A stretch of 64,000 nt of DNA from Phymatolithon calcareum (taxonomy: Eukaryota > Rhodophyta > Florideophyceae > Hapalidiales): NCBI GenBank assembly GCA_977006965.1, contig OZ345367.1, positions 1,240,001 to 1,304,000 of the forward strand, in the 5' to 3' direction. The position numbers were made by a program, and so were the translations under genes. Shown here one piece after another: positions 1-9,831 of the stretch. Numbering within the stretch: the first letter of the stretch is position 1; each line of letters opens with the position of its first letter. The notes beneath the pieces are model-generated. The model searched no databases. It saw nothing but the letters and a program-made list of their open reading frames with translations, and was not told the origin of the DNA.

Positions 1-222
1 AACAGCAAATAAATTGATGTCAAAAATAATTCATAGACTGAAGCTCCAGGTAGGCATATCGCCCTTGTCTGTGCGTCCTGCAGAGATCCTATTCATTATG
101 TTGAATTTCTTTCATATCGACCAGAATGACTCGGTCTTCATATTTAGCACCATTCTGCTCATTCAACGCGTTGGTGACTGGCTAGCACACCTCATATAAC
201 TCCTACTTGGGGAATGTTAAAC

Positions 223-296
223 TTCAGATGAGTGTCAGGTATAAGTCCCCTTCTTCATATATGAAGAAGGGGACTTATACCTGACACTCATCTGAA
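223..296. repeat. Perfect 74 bp palindrome upstream of gene A
   Basis: The two 37 bp arms meet at 259/260 with no loop and read identically on both strands. One arm corresponds to sequence present once upstream of gene B (about 19141-19163 plus 19410-19417), so the palindrome is an inverted duplication of that segment made in copy 1. It lies about 440 bp upstream of the gene A start. Confidence 0.9.
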
Positions 297-736
297 ACAC
301 GATATCGCAAGACTTTGCTGGACGCGGGTTATGTCATGCTCTCGCTCTAGATATATGAAAGCAAGTAAACTTCTTACCCTTTTGACATCTGCACTGTTCA
401 GCGTGTGGAGTACTACCTTGTACTTCTGCCAGATACGCTCCTGGATTCGCATATCCTCCTTCACCTTAGGTGGACCTGGCCATTAAGTCGGAAGAGGACC
501 GGTCGCGACGTTCTCACGCATTTGCGGGCGCTGTTGCCCCGTGGATTCTTGTGCCGGTCGCCCGTCTTAACTAGCTCATCGAATCAAGAACCGCCTCCGC
601 TTCCACACCAGCATCCAACCTGCGCGGATATCGACTCGTGTTCTGCTCCTCTGTAGTCTCGAGTTGTTCTTCGTTGAACTCGCACCACCAGCGCTTCCCA
701 CCAGCCAAGACCTGTTCTCCCTGCTGACTGGAAACG

Positions 737-1432
737 ATGACTTTACGCACTGCCTTGCTTACCTCATACGTTCTTCTCGTAATCGTGTATCAGCTAAATG
801 TTCGTCAATCAGTAGCGGATATTTCGCTTCACGAAATTTCGGGAACCTACACAAAGGAAACTGGAAACATTCCTCTCTGTCATGACAGTGTAGAGATTCG
901 CGCTCAGGGAAATATACTCCCTGCTGAAAACGTAATTTTCGGCGATGTTCCCTGTGCCAACGGAGAATTCTCGCTCCAACAAAATGAAGGTCTCCCTCAC
1001 TGGGATAATTTCACCAAAAAGGCCGCGGGAAACGTTTTGTTCGCATTTGGGACGCATAACTTAGAGTGCTGGTCGACGAATATGGCTAAAAAAACAATTA
1101 CGTTCATGAGGCCAAATTCAAACGTTCTATTCAATTTTGATGTTCTCGGAGACTTTAATTTCTTGAAAGATATCCGCTACTTCGATGTATCGGGAGATGA
1201 CGGTGGATGCGTCTACCGTAAAAAGCTGGTTGTTGCGAAAACTTCCGCATCACCGATCAGCTCCGTAGAAGGGAAGCCAGAGAAAAATGGCATAAACCTA
1301 TGGGTCTGGCTAGGCCCAGTCCTCGGTGGAGCAGCGACCATTGCTGCCGCTTTCATGACCGTTTTCAGATGCTCTCGAAGAGAATCTAAATCGCGCGAGA
1401 CACCTGGAAATGGTGAACCAGACGTCCATTGA
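737..1432 (+). CDS. Secreted single-pass membrane protein, gene A of a four-member family
   Basis: The predicted product is 231 residues and I recognise no known family. It begins with a hydrophobic N-terminus (residues 1 to about 28, an likely signal peptide). An ectodomain of about 155 residues follows with four cysteines kept in gene B (in LCHD, VPCANG, LECWST and GGCVYR) and one N-glycosylation sequon, NFT. A hydrophobic segment lies at about residues 186-208 (from INLWVWLGPVLGG), and the short tail is basic (RCSRRESKSR). That layout is a type I membrane protein; a cell-surface role is inference. The ATG is chosen because the same start is kept in B, C and D and precedes the signal peptide. 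No intron is needed. A piggyBac-like terminus begins 160 bp after the stop. Confidence 0.8.
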   Translation: MTLRTALLTSYVLLVIVYQLNVRQSVADISLHEISGTYTKETGNIPLCHDSVEIRAQGNILPAENVIFGDVPCANGEFSLQQNEGLPHWDNFTKKAAGNVLFAFGTHNLECWSTNMAKKTITFMRPNSNVLFNFDVLGDFNFLKDIRYFDVSGDDGGCVYRKKLVVAKTSASPISSVEGKPEKNGINLWVWLGPVLGGAATIAAAFMTVFRCSRRESKSRETPGNGEPDVH

Positions 1433-1591
1433 AGATAACACCCAAAGTGGCTGAGTAAGAAAAATAGTACTCTCTCGCACTCTTTCTGTGTAAACGAAGT
1501 CTGCAAGGTGGCAAGACTCTTGCACTTAACCACACGCAGGAACCCCCAACTTAAGGTTAATCTTTGTCCTGCATCAAGGTAGGCAATTTAG

Positions 1592-1622
1592 AGTCTATTG
1601 TACGGACGCCCTCAATCGAGGT
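1592..1622 (+). repeat. Old piggyBac-like terminus downstream of gene A
   Basis: The sequence GTCTATTGTACGGACGCC followed by CTCAATCGAGG resembles the ends of the intact elements at 21485, 57842 and 59763 (TGTCTAT, a short spacer, then CCTCAATTGAGG). The same terminus lies 160 bp after gene B (20788) and, inverted, about 160 bp after genes C and D. It marks a degraded element, parts of whose interior are visible near 4150-4280. Confidence 0.6.
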
Positions 1623-1931
1623 AGCATTTCGTTTTTTGAAGAGCTCGCATTTCACGAGTGAAAATCTTGTGAACTGCATAGCGAAGAAGCCGATGTTGAT
1701 TCAGCCGGGCTGTTCACGTATGCTGGCCTCCCGCAGGCGCCGACATTGTTGGCAATTACCGACAGTACGAGCAACAGTATCGAAGGTCTGCGACCGACAC
1801 CGCACTCAGCGAATTTCTTCCCGTTGCAAGTTGGCCTTCTCGGTACTTAACAGCGCCACACCTGTTCGCGCCTTGCATAGAGGATTGCCTTTTTCTCTCT
1901 CTGCCGACCCACGGCCTTCTCAACGAACGAT

Positions 1932-3755
1932 CACCGCAGGAAATTATTGACGGTGAAATCTATATCGATGGCGAGGCAATAGACGCAGTTGCGGCATACA
2001 AGTTCCTCGGAGTTCATTTCGACCATCGACTGAGCTTCAAATTGCATTGCCGGGAAGTGAACCAGAAACTCCGGTCCAAGACCCGCCTCATCCGAGCGCT
2101 CGGCGGAACATCTTGGGGCGCGGAATCATCAACGATGGAAGCTTTCCGTAAGAGCTACTGCGAGCCAACTGCGCTATATGGTGCATCAGCTTTCGCTGTA
2201 CACGGCTTCGACGTCCACATCAAGCAAGTGGAAGTCGCTCGGAACGAAGCAGCTCGAGCGGCTAGCGGATGTTTGAAAGCTATGACAATTGCCAAGCTCC
2301 GGTCACTGACTGGGATGCGTAGCCTGCGAGCTATTGGAGAGATGCAAGCTACTCTTGCCATGAACAAAGCACTTCGTCTTCTACCGGACACTCCTGTGGC
2401 TCGCACAAGCCAGACAAATATGTTAAACTCTAGACGCAACGTAAGGTCGTGGACGGACTCGAGCACCTACCATCTGGCGGAGAAAGGGATCCTTGCGCTC
2501 CCCCGCAATGGGATCCACCAATTCAGAAGGAAGCTCAAGTAGCAGGTTTTCAACCTTCACGACTCCTGTTTCGGCGAAGCATGATCCAGAGGAGAAGCGT
2601 ATCGCAACAGAAGCTTTTCTTCTAGAGCAAAAGGCAGCACAACCAGCCGATATCGAAATATGGACGGGCGGAAGTGTCGGAAAAGTACCACATGAATTTG
2701 TCTGTGACCTGAATCATGGAGAACGAGTCTCCGTGAAATGGGATGAAGGTTGGTATACTGCGACGTTGAGCAAATTCAGTCCCTCTCAGTACCAGAACCA
2801 CGAAGCAGCGAAACGTTTTGAGTCTCGACACGGTAGGCCCCCGGACATCCTCTTGGCCTACGACGACGGAGACGAGCATGCATACTCAACGACCCCGACC
2901 GCCTCGAAACAACGCGTTACCGTGTGCGACGAAGACGGTGACACAGTCGACATGTATCGCACAATCCCATTCCAGGTCGACGGAGCTGGGATTCTGATTT
3001 TGCGCGGCGAAGAAACTGTTATGGAAGAAGCGCTGGCCGTTGGGGCTGTCGGCTCTTCATTTGACGCGGAGGCATTTGCCGCCGTACAGGCCTTCCAAGC
3101 AACGTTCACGCTACAACTTTCCCGCGGCAGCAATATCAGATGGTTCACTGACAGCCGTAGCTGTATAGACGCGCTCAACGGGCAACCGCGGATGTTTGGT
3201 GACATGGTCCGGAATCTATGGAACCCTATGGAACGGTTATTTTCACGCGAGATTCAGATAGAGTGTGTTTGAATACCGAGTCACTGCGGCGTCGCGAAGA
3301 ATGAGGCTGCAGATGAACTTGCGCGGCGGGGAATTTCGGAATCGAGTCTGGCGCTGCACGAGGCGATACCTCTCACTTTGGAAGCGGCACGATTCATCAT
3401 CAAGCCGCCCTGTAGAAGCAAACCAGTGACCCTTCCTACGCTTCCGAAAGATCTGCACATCTCGCAGAGACGTGCAGAGGTGGTACGTCACCAGCTCATA
3501 GTGAACTGCAGCCCTATTGTGGCAAGCTTTCACCATGGACACAGCGAGAATGAATTGCTTCTCTACGACCCAGTATGCAAGATGTGCCCGTATGGCGTCA
3601 AGGAGACAGTGGAGCACCTCATCCTACACTGTTCTGGGAGGACTGCCTCGCGACGAAAATTCATCGGAAGAGTGCGAGACAAAACGGTAGAAAATCTGTG
3701 CAGGGAGAGACCCGTAGAGATACTCCAATATTTGAACAATGAGAACTTACTCTAG
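1932..3755 (+). pseudogene. LINE ORF2 fragment: RT thumb, RNase H (with Tudor-like insert), C-terminal zinc motif
   Basis: Reading right from 1932 the frame gives the end of reverse transcriptase (KFLGVHFD, then a thumb-like region to 2542). A frameshift near 2500 leads into an open stretch at 2493-3272. That stretch contains RNase H pieces: IWTGGS, where the first catalytic Asp of the usual TDGS is Gly, then SSFDAEAFA and WFTDSRSCIDAL. A further frameshift leads to 3274-3755, with the histidine region (HCGV, NEAADELARRG) and a C-x2-C-x8-H-x4-C motif (CKMCPYGVKETVEHLILHC). This RT, RNase H, CCHC order is that of I/Tad-type LINEs. The gene is dead through truncation and frameshifts. Confidence 0.75.
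2679..2978 (+). other. Tudor/agenet-like segment embedded in the LINE RNase H domain
   Basis: About 100 residues sit in frame between the first RNase H strand (IWTGGSVGK) and the expected next strand (VDGAGILI). They include GERVSVKWDEGWYTATL, then about 25 residues later ILLAYDDGDEHAY. That pairing of a VxVxWDxxWYxATL strand with a YDDGD turn is typical of Tudor, agenet and related histone-tail readers. No target duplication is visible at its edges. It could be a genuine domain insertion in this LINE lineage or a later insertion that happens to keep the frame. Confidence 0.5.
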
Positions 3756-4838
3756 GGTTAGTTCTGGCGTTAATTAACGCATTCTGCATTAAAGAAAGAA
3801 AGAACACATCTCGACTGCATGCCTTTCTCTTTGTCTTTTGTCCTATATGGTGACAAGCCATAATCTAGTGCTCCACTCGGAAGTCTCTCGGAAAAAGCTA
3901 ACATAATGGAGCTTGTACAAAAAGCATCAAATTTATCTTCTTGAAGTTTTCTGACAATCATCCGATCATGTTTGCGTTTTCTTCAGCACGCAAGCCAGTA
4001 GAATTTGGAAGTATGACTCGCGGCTGGCGCAGCAAGCTCCGGCATGGCTTGGCGCGCTGGTAAAATTTGGTTTGGCTTGCGATTAGTCCTCTCACAGTTC
4101 TAATGCTAGAAAGGACTCCTTGGTTAGCGCCTTGAAAAAGTAAAGACAACAAAGTAAACGAAAAATATGCGGACCACTGTACTCGGAGATACAAAATTCT
4201 AATATATATAATTTAGCGAACACTGGGAACAAAATTGAAGCATCCACGCAAAGAAATCAGTGTCGTGGTGACTGGGAAACACGGGGAAGTTCGGTTTATG
4301 AGACAAACGATTTCGATGAATATGAACTACAAATGCCTGGCCTAGCTTTGCCGAGAGCTATTGCGTGCATTACCGAGACTGATTCCGAGAAACGTGTTTC
4401 ATGCTGTGTACTGGTTTTCTCCGTACAAGTCCTGTTCAATAACCAAGATCGTCCCCAAACCACTTTCTTATGATTGACTTCAGTACCACGTACTGTACCT
4501 TGCCATTGCGTCATCGAGAACTGTCGAAACTGTTTTTGTCCAGCGTATGTTCGTGAAAGTGCTCTCGTGTATTTTTCAATCAACATTGAAAAAATAATGA
4601 GAACGTAAGCGAAGGATTGTAGCGCAATTTTTATTCCTTTCAAGTTTATTTAAAAGCCCCACAGACTTCCGAAGATATGGGCAAGGCTTCCTCTGATGCT
4701 ACCTACCTTTGTGTAGCTCACAAAACCTTCACCAGTATGGCGGACGGGAAAACTCAGGACTCAAAGTAGTCCTATCTCAGTCCTCTACGGGATTGTTGGT
4801 GCTTGGACTCGACCACTTTTTGCCTTGCATTCTGAGGA

Positions 4839-6281
4839 TTAATACAGGTCTTCTTCGTTCTCCATGCGTTCTATGAGTGTCTTGCTAAGTAGTAAGAGCT
4901 CATCTAGCGCCTTTTCAGTTTCCAGTCGTTTTTCTCCTTCGAGTTCGTACCCTGCTAGCGTGCGTTCAAGGGTCTCAATATGCTCTCCGGCTCTGGTGCC
5001 GAATTCTTCAGTCATACTTGTTGTTGACACCTGCGGGAATCTGCCACAGGCATACTGCAGCGCGAGTTGTCTGTGCTTCACCTTGGGGAACTTGAGGATT
5101 GCTGGCAATTCTCTTGTCTTGTCGTATGGTATCTTTCTTTTCCGCTTCAATTCTAGGCGGTCTCCTTCCATTTCCAGAAATTTCGATCGAAGTGTTTGCG
5201 AAGATTGGTTTGTTTGGATATGCTTTACAGCTTCACCGAACGGCTCTCTGGTCTCCATCGCGGCGATATCTTTCCTGGTGTACTGCCATTCATGGTTGTT
5301 TCTTCTTTTGGGCACTTCATTTAAATACATACGTTCTTTCGCCTTGTTCCTTCTCAGCATTTTGAAGGCCAAGATTTCTCGTCGATGTGCGGCTGCCTGG
5401 ATCCGGCACAGGAGACGGAGCCTATCCGTCCTTCCTCGGGCCAGTGGCCCGAAAACTTGATTGAAGAATGTTGCTTCTACTTACTTGACGGCATTTTGTA
5501 CGTCTTCTGTCCAGGGCGTTAAGTGCACTGCGTACTCCCAGCGTGGCTGTACTAGTGCCTTGCATATCTGAATACACTTCCCATTCTTGAACACTCCCAG
5601 TGTACGCTACTCGTACACGGCCGTCCTTGCTTTCTTTAGTCGTTGCATCATTAACGTATCTGTGACTCCTTCAGGGTCTAGGGATACTCCAAGGTACATG
5701 ACCTCCGGAACTTGCGCTAGTACCTTGTTCGCTAGCTTGAATGTCTTGCCCAATGTTTCCTCTGATTCGAGGACTTCGCTTTTCCCTTGTTTAGTGTTCC
5801 AAGTCTTCTCTCGCTCTTGTGCCCATTGGGTAGCTATATCCAATAGTCCTTGCAGTGCAGCGGGTGATTTCGCAGAGAGAAGAACATCGTCTGCGAAGAG
5901 GATAGCCGGTACTTCAGCCCAGGTTTTTGATGCCCGGCTCATTCGCTCTGCGAATTCATCCATGAAGATGTTGTAGAGGCTTGGACTGAGGGGGGACCCT
6001 TGTGGGACCCCCCTGTCCACTAGAAACCAGTTCCTGTTCGCATCACCAATGATTGCTACCCAGGATGGTGTCAAGAACGCCTCGGCCATTGCGCAGATCT
6101 CCTTGGGCAGTACTTGTCTCATTCTGTTCACCAAGTGTACTCTCGGTACTGTGTCGTAGGCAGTCTTAAGGTCCAATACTGCTACACATCTCTGACCCTC
6201 TTTTAATAGCTCAGTAGCTCTTAGGATGGCCAGTTCAGTGCTCTTCCCCTTTTGGAACCCAAGCTGATTCCAGTGGTTTGA
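4839..6281 (-). pseudogene. LINE reverse transcriptase and C-terminal region
   Basis: On the minus strand the N-terminal fragment (FQKGKSTELA, then LDLKTAYDTVP) runs into the classic RT motifs GVPQGSPLSP and FADDVLL within 5607-6281. The thumb follows in another frame (VQPRWEYAVHLTPW, near 5500-5560). After another break comes a charged, probably coiled-coil C-terminal stretch ending at 4839 (177 residues from 5372). Several frame changes make it non-functional. Orientation and motif order agree with the 3' tail at 4629. Confidence 0.8.
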
Positions 6282-6288
6282 GTATACT

Positions 6289-6976
6289 CAGGGGTGGTGC
6301 CAATCTCATTGCTCGACATTGCGGTTTGTCGTGCAATTAAACAATTCAATTCGTCACTACGGTTAGTCAGCAATTCGGATTGCAATTTGAATACTTCCCG
6401 CAATAGTCAAGTTATTTGTTTGTTCATGCCTCTTCTCCTAGGTGTACGAAACTTTCGTCTTCTGCGATAGCCTGTTCAACACGCTGGTTGACAGCGCTTG
6501 ACAAAGCTTCCTTCACAGTTTGCTCATCCCAGTAAGAGCGGTTGACCTTGAGGAAAAGCATCGCCTCGAACACAATAGGAGACGTACGTTTCCTGTGATC
6601 AAGCAAATATACTTAGCCATGGACTTGTTTCGGCTTCGGAATAGGTAGTACCATGGTTGGAAGAGTGAAATTTGTTTAGGTGTTGTCGAGTGGGTCTGGT
6701 AGTGTGATTTGGATAAATGTACGACTTCAATTTTTATATTGACTCTTCCATCTGTCTTTTCAGAAACGGCACTCTAGACACCCATACCGTTATACTTGAA
6801 CGGGTGAATGAATTCAACAATCCATGTATTTTCGACAACTCTGCACTTGTTGAACTATACACTCTCGTACAACCTACCAGTAATTCGAATTGCAATTCTT
6901 CATCAGAACCCAATTTGGGTCGAATTGCTACGAATTGCAATTAATTGCAATAGCAATGGATTGCGCACCACCCCTG
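6289..6976 (-). mobile_element. hAT-derived element nested in the LINE
   Basis: Terminal inverted repeats CAGGGGTGGTGC and its complement bound 688 bp, flanked by an exact 8 bp duplication, AGTATACT, at 6281-6288 and 6977-6984. An 8 bp duplication and CAGGG-type ends are standard for hAT transposons. It keeps only the C-terminal part of a transposase (6424-6606), so it is non-autonomous. Confidence 0.9.
6424..6606 (-). pseudogene. hAT transposase C-terminal dimerisation fragment
   Basis: The 60-residue minus-strand reading contains SPIVFEAMLFLKVNRSYWDE. This closely matches the C-terminal region of the larger hAT transposase at 38540-39112 (FESLLFLKVNRSYWD), so the two elements are relatives although their terminal repeats differ. 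The catalytic region and zinc finger are missing. Confidence 0.75.
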
Positions 6977-7507
6977 AGTATACTGTGCGCAGCTTCATAT
7001 TGTAGCGCAATGAAAAGTCTCTCAGGTGCAATGATAATCGACAAAGGGAGCTTCAATTAAACAGAAATCGAATCCAATCCATTGAAAAAAAAACTTAAAA
7101 CGAAAAAGCGTGGCGCTCTGACCTCAGCAGGAAATAAATCAGGAGTATTCCATACGAAGAGATGTGTACCGCGCAGCCCCGCTGCAGACATTCCGTTCTC
7201 CCTGATGCCACTTTGCGCTCACGAATTGTCCTTGAATGGTGCGACTGTCTAGGTTGGCTACATTAATTCCAGTGTAGGTGCAATTTGGCGACAAAAGAGC
7301 TGCCCAATAGCAAATTCACCAACTCGCTCAAAGCGTGAGATCGTCAAGCATCATCCTCATAACGGGTAATTTCAAGCTTTCCAAAGGGCAGGATAGCGTT
7401 AATGAAACCAACGGTTGATGCTATAAAATCACAAACCGAAGTGTTTAATGAAGAGTATTCGGATCCACGATTGTAGGGTCTATGGTCCATAGACTCTACC
7501 GGGCCTC

Positions 7508-7602
7508 AAAGAGAGCGCAATTCACTCGTCATATAGGAAGTTATTGATCCATCGACTATACATCAGTAGCTTCCTACATGACGAGTGAAGTGCGCTCTCT
7601 TT
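7508..7602. repeat. Long hairpin, copy 1
   Basis: Arms of about 45 nt surround a short loop and begin and end with AAAGAGAGCGCA and its complement. The paralogous hairpin at 35561-35655 is the better paired of the two. Both copies keep the foldback since the duplication. It could be a foldback MITE, a hairpin RNA precursor or a structured 3' end. Confidence 0.75.
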
Positions 7603-7692
7603 TGCGTTCGGTCATGCTCGAGATGGTGTTTGCTGCGGGTTTCTCTCTCTCTGATGCTTGGCTACCATTCCATTGAAGCACTCTAATCTGGG

Positions 7693-7765
7693 GGTAGGTA
7701 GCATCAGAGGAAGCCTTGCCCATATCTTCGGAAGTCTGTGGGGCTTTAAATAAACTTGAAAAAAA
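7693..7765 (+). mobile_element. 5'-truncated LINE tail (73 bp)
   Basis: The insert matches the last 70 bp of the LINE at 4629-6998 in opposite orientation and ends in an A-run. It is bounded by a 13 bp duplication, ACTCTAATCTGGG (7680-7692 and 7766-7778). The empty site is at 35734-35746 in copy 2. Confidence 0.9.
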
Positions 7766-8160
7766 ACTCTAATCTGGGTTTATACCGGTTTTACTACATT
7801 AAGCTTACCACGCATCTTGGATAAACAGATTTGAACACGAAATTGATCTATCCGTGGAATGAGGCCTGTAACTACTACTATATTCCACGCCATAGAAGCT
7901 GGCCGTTTGGAATAGGTCTTCGTTCCTCGTTCTGTGATACTTGATGATGTAAGATATATGAACTCTTAAACGGCGATTTCGTATCGTCTTCTACGGCCAA
8001 GTGAATCTATACCGAATTTCGTGTACAGTACATGAACTTTTGCTCTTGTGAGACTTTCAGGTTGGCAAAACTGCCGAAGAATAGTATAAAACAGGCTTTA
8101 TTGAGACGCATCTGCCAGGCTAGGGCGGAAACAACTGCATAAGGCTGGAAGAAGCGAAGA

Positions 8161-8472
8161 ATGAGTTACTTTTCAGGCAATCGTGATGATTCTCGCGGAA
8201 GTGATCCAAATTGCATTGAGCTTCGCCGCATGAGTATATCGTCGCCCTCATCTGCGAACGGAGATAATACAGGTCGCACCGGCGACAGAGTAACCAACAG
8301 CACTACCTCGGTTTTTGACCGATATGCAGCTGGACACGCCGTTCTTCAGGCTGGTCTAGAAACCCTTCCAAGGCTTCGGAGACGCTGGAACGTTTCGGCA
8401 AAGGCTCGTCGAAAATCTCGGCTGTATCTGATTCAGCGTCCAGAGAAAGTATCTCCTTCGGAAGTGATTTGA
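8161..8472 (+). pseudogene. Unrecognised coding relic, copy 1
   Basis: This reading of 103 codons shares RRMSISSPSSANGD and VFDRY.AGHAVLQAGLET with 36197-36457, then ends in the same VSPSEVI. Copy 1 carries a small internal deletion after AGLET and differs in frame there, and copy 2 has lost the upstream ATG. I recognise no domain. It may be an eroded gene of the ancestral unit or part of an older mobile element. Confidence 0.35.
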
Positions 8473-8930
8473 GTCGGTGAGCTAGTATCCCTATGGTATG
8501 GCCAAGGTGGTCATTTGATTGATATTGGTCTTCCCCACTATGCCGACGTCGCTCCGCCACTCCACAGCGGATATTCGTGTCTGGCATCGTGTCGGTATGC
8601 ATCTAACGACAACAAAAAGGAGGCGGAAGAGTGCAGATGGGGTACTTATCCCTTATACCTTGCAGAAACGACGCAATGTCTGAAAATGTATGAAGACGAG
8701 GCTTGTTTGTTCGTCCTACACAAAGCTTGATGAAGCTCTAATTTACATTTGTGGAGCATTCAAGGGTACAAATTGCTTTACGCGACATGTTGAGATGCTC
8801 TATGAGCTTGATGTCTATGACGATACCGAGAGCGAGTAAAGTTTCATTGTTAATGCTTGAACAACGCGCAATTAAATTGAAAAATATGATGTCCTCAATT
8901 CAGGAAAAAAAGCCGTACAATAGCACTAGT

Positions 8931-9110
8931 TGGTCATCCATTTCCAAATCAAACTTGACCAAGCTTCCTCTTAACACTCGAACATTCTCCAGCAGGAAAG
9001 CAATTTCTGTAATCACTAATTGAAAAGATAAGGTTGGGTTTATCTTGAAAATTAGTGATCTCTCGCAGATGCGATGCTTCCCTCCTAAAACTACGAGGTG
9101 GAACTGCTTT
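8931..9110 (-). repeat. Relic of a Ty3 LTR end and leader, copy 1
   Basis: Read on the minus strand, this stretch follows the 3' end of the LTR at 49271-49619 (the GCATCGCAT block, then GATAAACCCCAAC and AGTGATTACAGAAATT) and continues about 80 bp into the leader (CAAGTTTGATTTGGAAATGG). Copy 2 keeps the same relic at about 37500-37680, so an older member of the Ty3 family was present before the duplication. Confidence 0.65.
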
Positions 9111-9350
9111 AAAAGTAGACGTCTGATAATCTTTCGGCTATGGGATTTGCTGGAAGCATATTGCGTGCTTCCTGCTCGCAGAACCTATGCCGCGGAGAAG
9201 TGCGAATAAGCATGCTGTAAATGCTCGATTTTGGATTTCTCATTTCTTTTACCATTGTGTATTGTACGAGAATTTTTCCTCAATTGATAACACTTTATTC
9301 TAGTTTCAGGAAGATGTTTTTTGGCTCTAGCAATGGCGCCTTCACCAGCG

Positions 9351-9438
9351 ACACCGCCCTAGTGAGGGTAACACCTGAGGAAGCCTTGCCTGTATATTCG
9401 TATGACTGTGGGGCTTCAAAAAAAATTGCAATAAAAAA
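9351..9438 (+). mobile_element. 5'-truncated LINE tail (88 bp), diverged subfamily
   Basis: The insert contains GAGGAAGCCTTGCC and TGACTGTGGGGCTTC, related to the LINE 3' end, and finishes in A-rich sequence. A 10 bp duplication, TTCACCAGCG, flanks it (9341-9350 and 9439-9448). The empty site is at 37993-38002. Confidence 0.85.
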
Positions 9439-9589
9439 TTCACCAGCGTCAGTGTCGTCAAAGACGCCAAAGACGCCAAAGACCTCAAGCTCATGGGGCA
9501 TCTCTACGTGCCGGGAAAAGCAGTGCCAACTAGTGGATGTAAATTGGACCTCCATCAAGCGGCGAACAGACGAGGAGAAAGCCTCGTGT

Positions 9590-9831
9590 TCATACTTTTA
9601 AAATATTGCATATATTCTGCAGGTTGTAAGGAGTTAGCATTCCATCCGCAGTCCTCCGTTTCAATTTGAAAGCTTTACATGTGTACCAACACCACTGCCA
9701 GACGTGAATGTGCGCTTCAGAGTGAGAGAGCGGCATCAAGCATAGCACGCGTCGTACAAATTGTCGATCCGCTGTATCTCCGGGTCTTCGTAAATCGATA
9801 TCCAGTGACTCCGGGTGAGCTCCAACGACAG
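9590..9831 (-). pseudogene. PiggyBac-like transposase C-terminal fragment, copy 1
   Basis: The minus-strand reading contains AHPESLD.DLR.PGDTADRQ, FVRRVLCLMP, SHSEAHI and VWQWCWYTCKA, all shared residue for residue with the copy 2 reading near 38120-38350. A piece resembling the family C-terminus (CF..HVEMPHELDVFGV) follows downstream. The assignment rests on position inside the relic and on similarity to the C-terminus at 62290-62517. Confidence 0.5.

Larger units (their letters stand above)
1929..3801 (+). mobile_element. 5'-truncated non-LTR retrotransposon with RNase H domain
   Basis: This 1.87 kb block is missing from copy 2, where 21115-21130 runs through uninterrupted. It starts inside reverse transcriptase just before the KFLGV motif and ends in a simple AAAG tail (about 3789-3801), as expected of target-primed insertion. 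The flanks share GAAC (1925-1928 and 3802-3805), a short probable target duplication. A second fragment of the same family lies in the minus strand at 60474-61222. Confidence 0.8.
4629..6998 (-). mobile_element. 5'-truncated LINE, host of a nested hAT element
   Basis: The element reads on the minus strand. Its A-rich 3' tail is at 4629-4633 and its truncated 5' end at 6998. It is bounded by an exact 13 bp target duplication, ATTGTAGCGCAAT, at 4616-4628 and 6999-7011. Excluding the nested hAT element (6289-6976) and its 8 bp duplication, it is about 1.67 kb. Three short tails of the same or a sister family occur at 7693-7765, 9351-9438 and 56463-56644, all ending in the same 3' sequence. Confidence 0.9.

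Noticed and set aside
6977-7060. LINE reading continued right past the nested hAT element to about 7060
   Set aside because: The exact duplication ATTGTAGCGCAAT at 6999-7011 and 4616-4628 fixes the LINE end at 6998.
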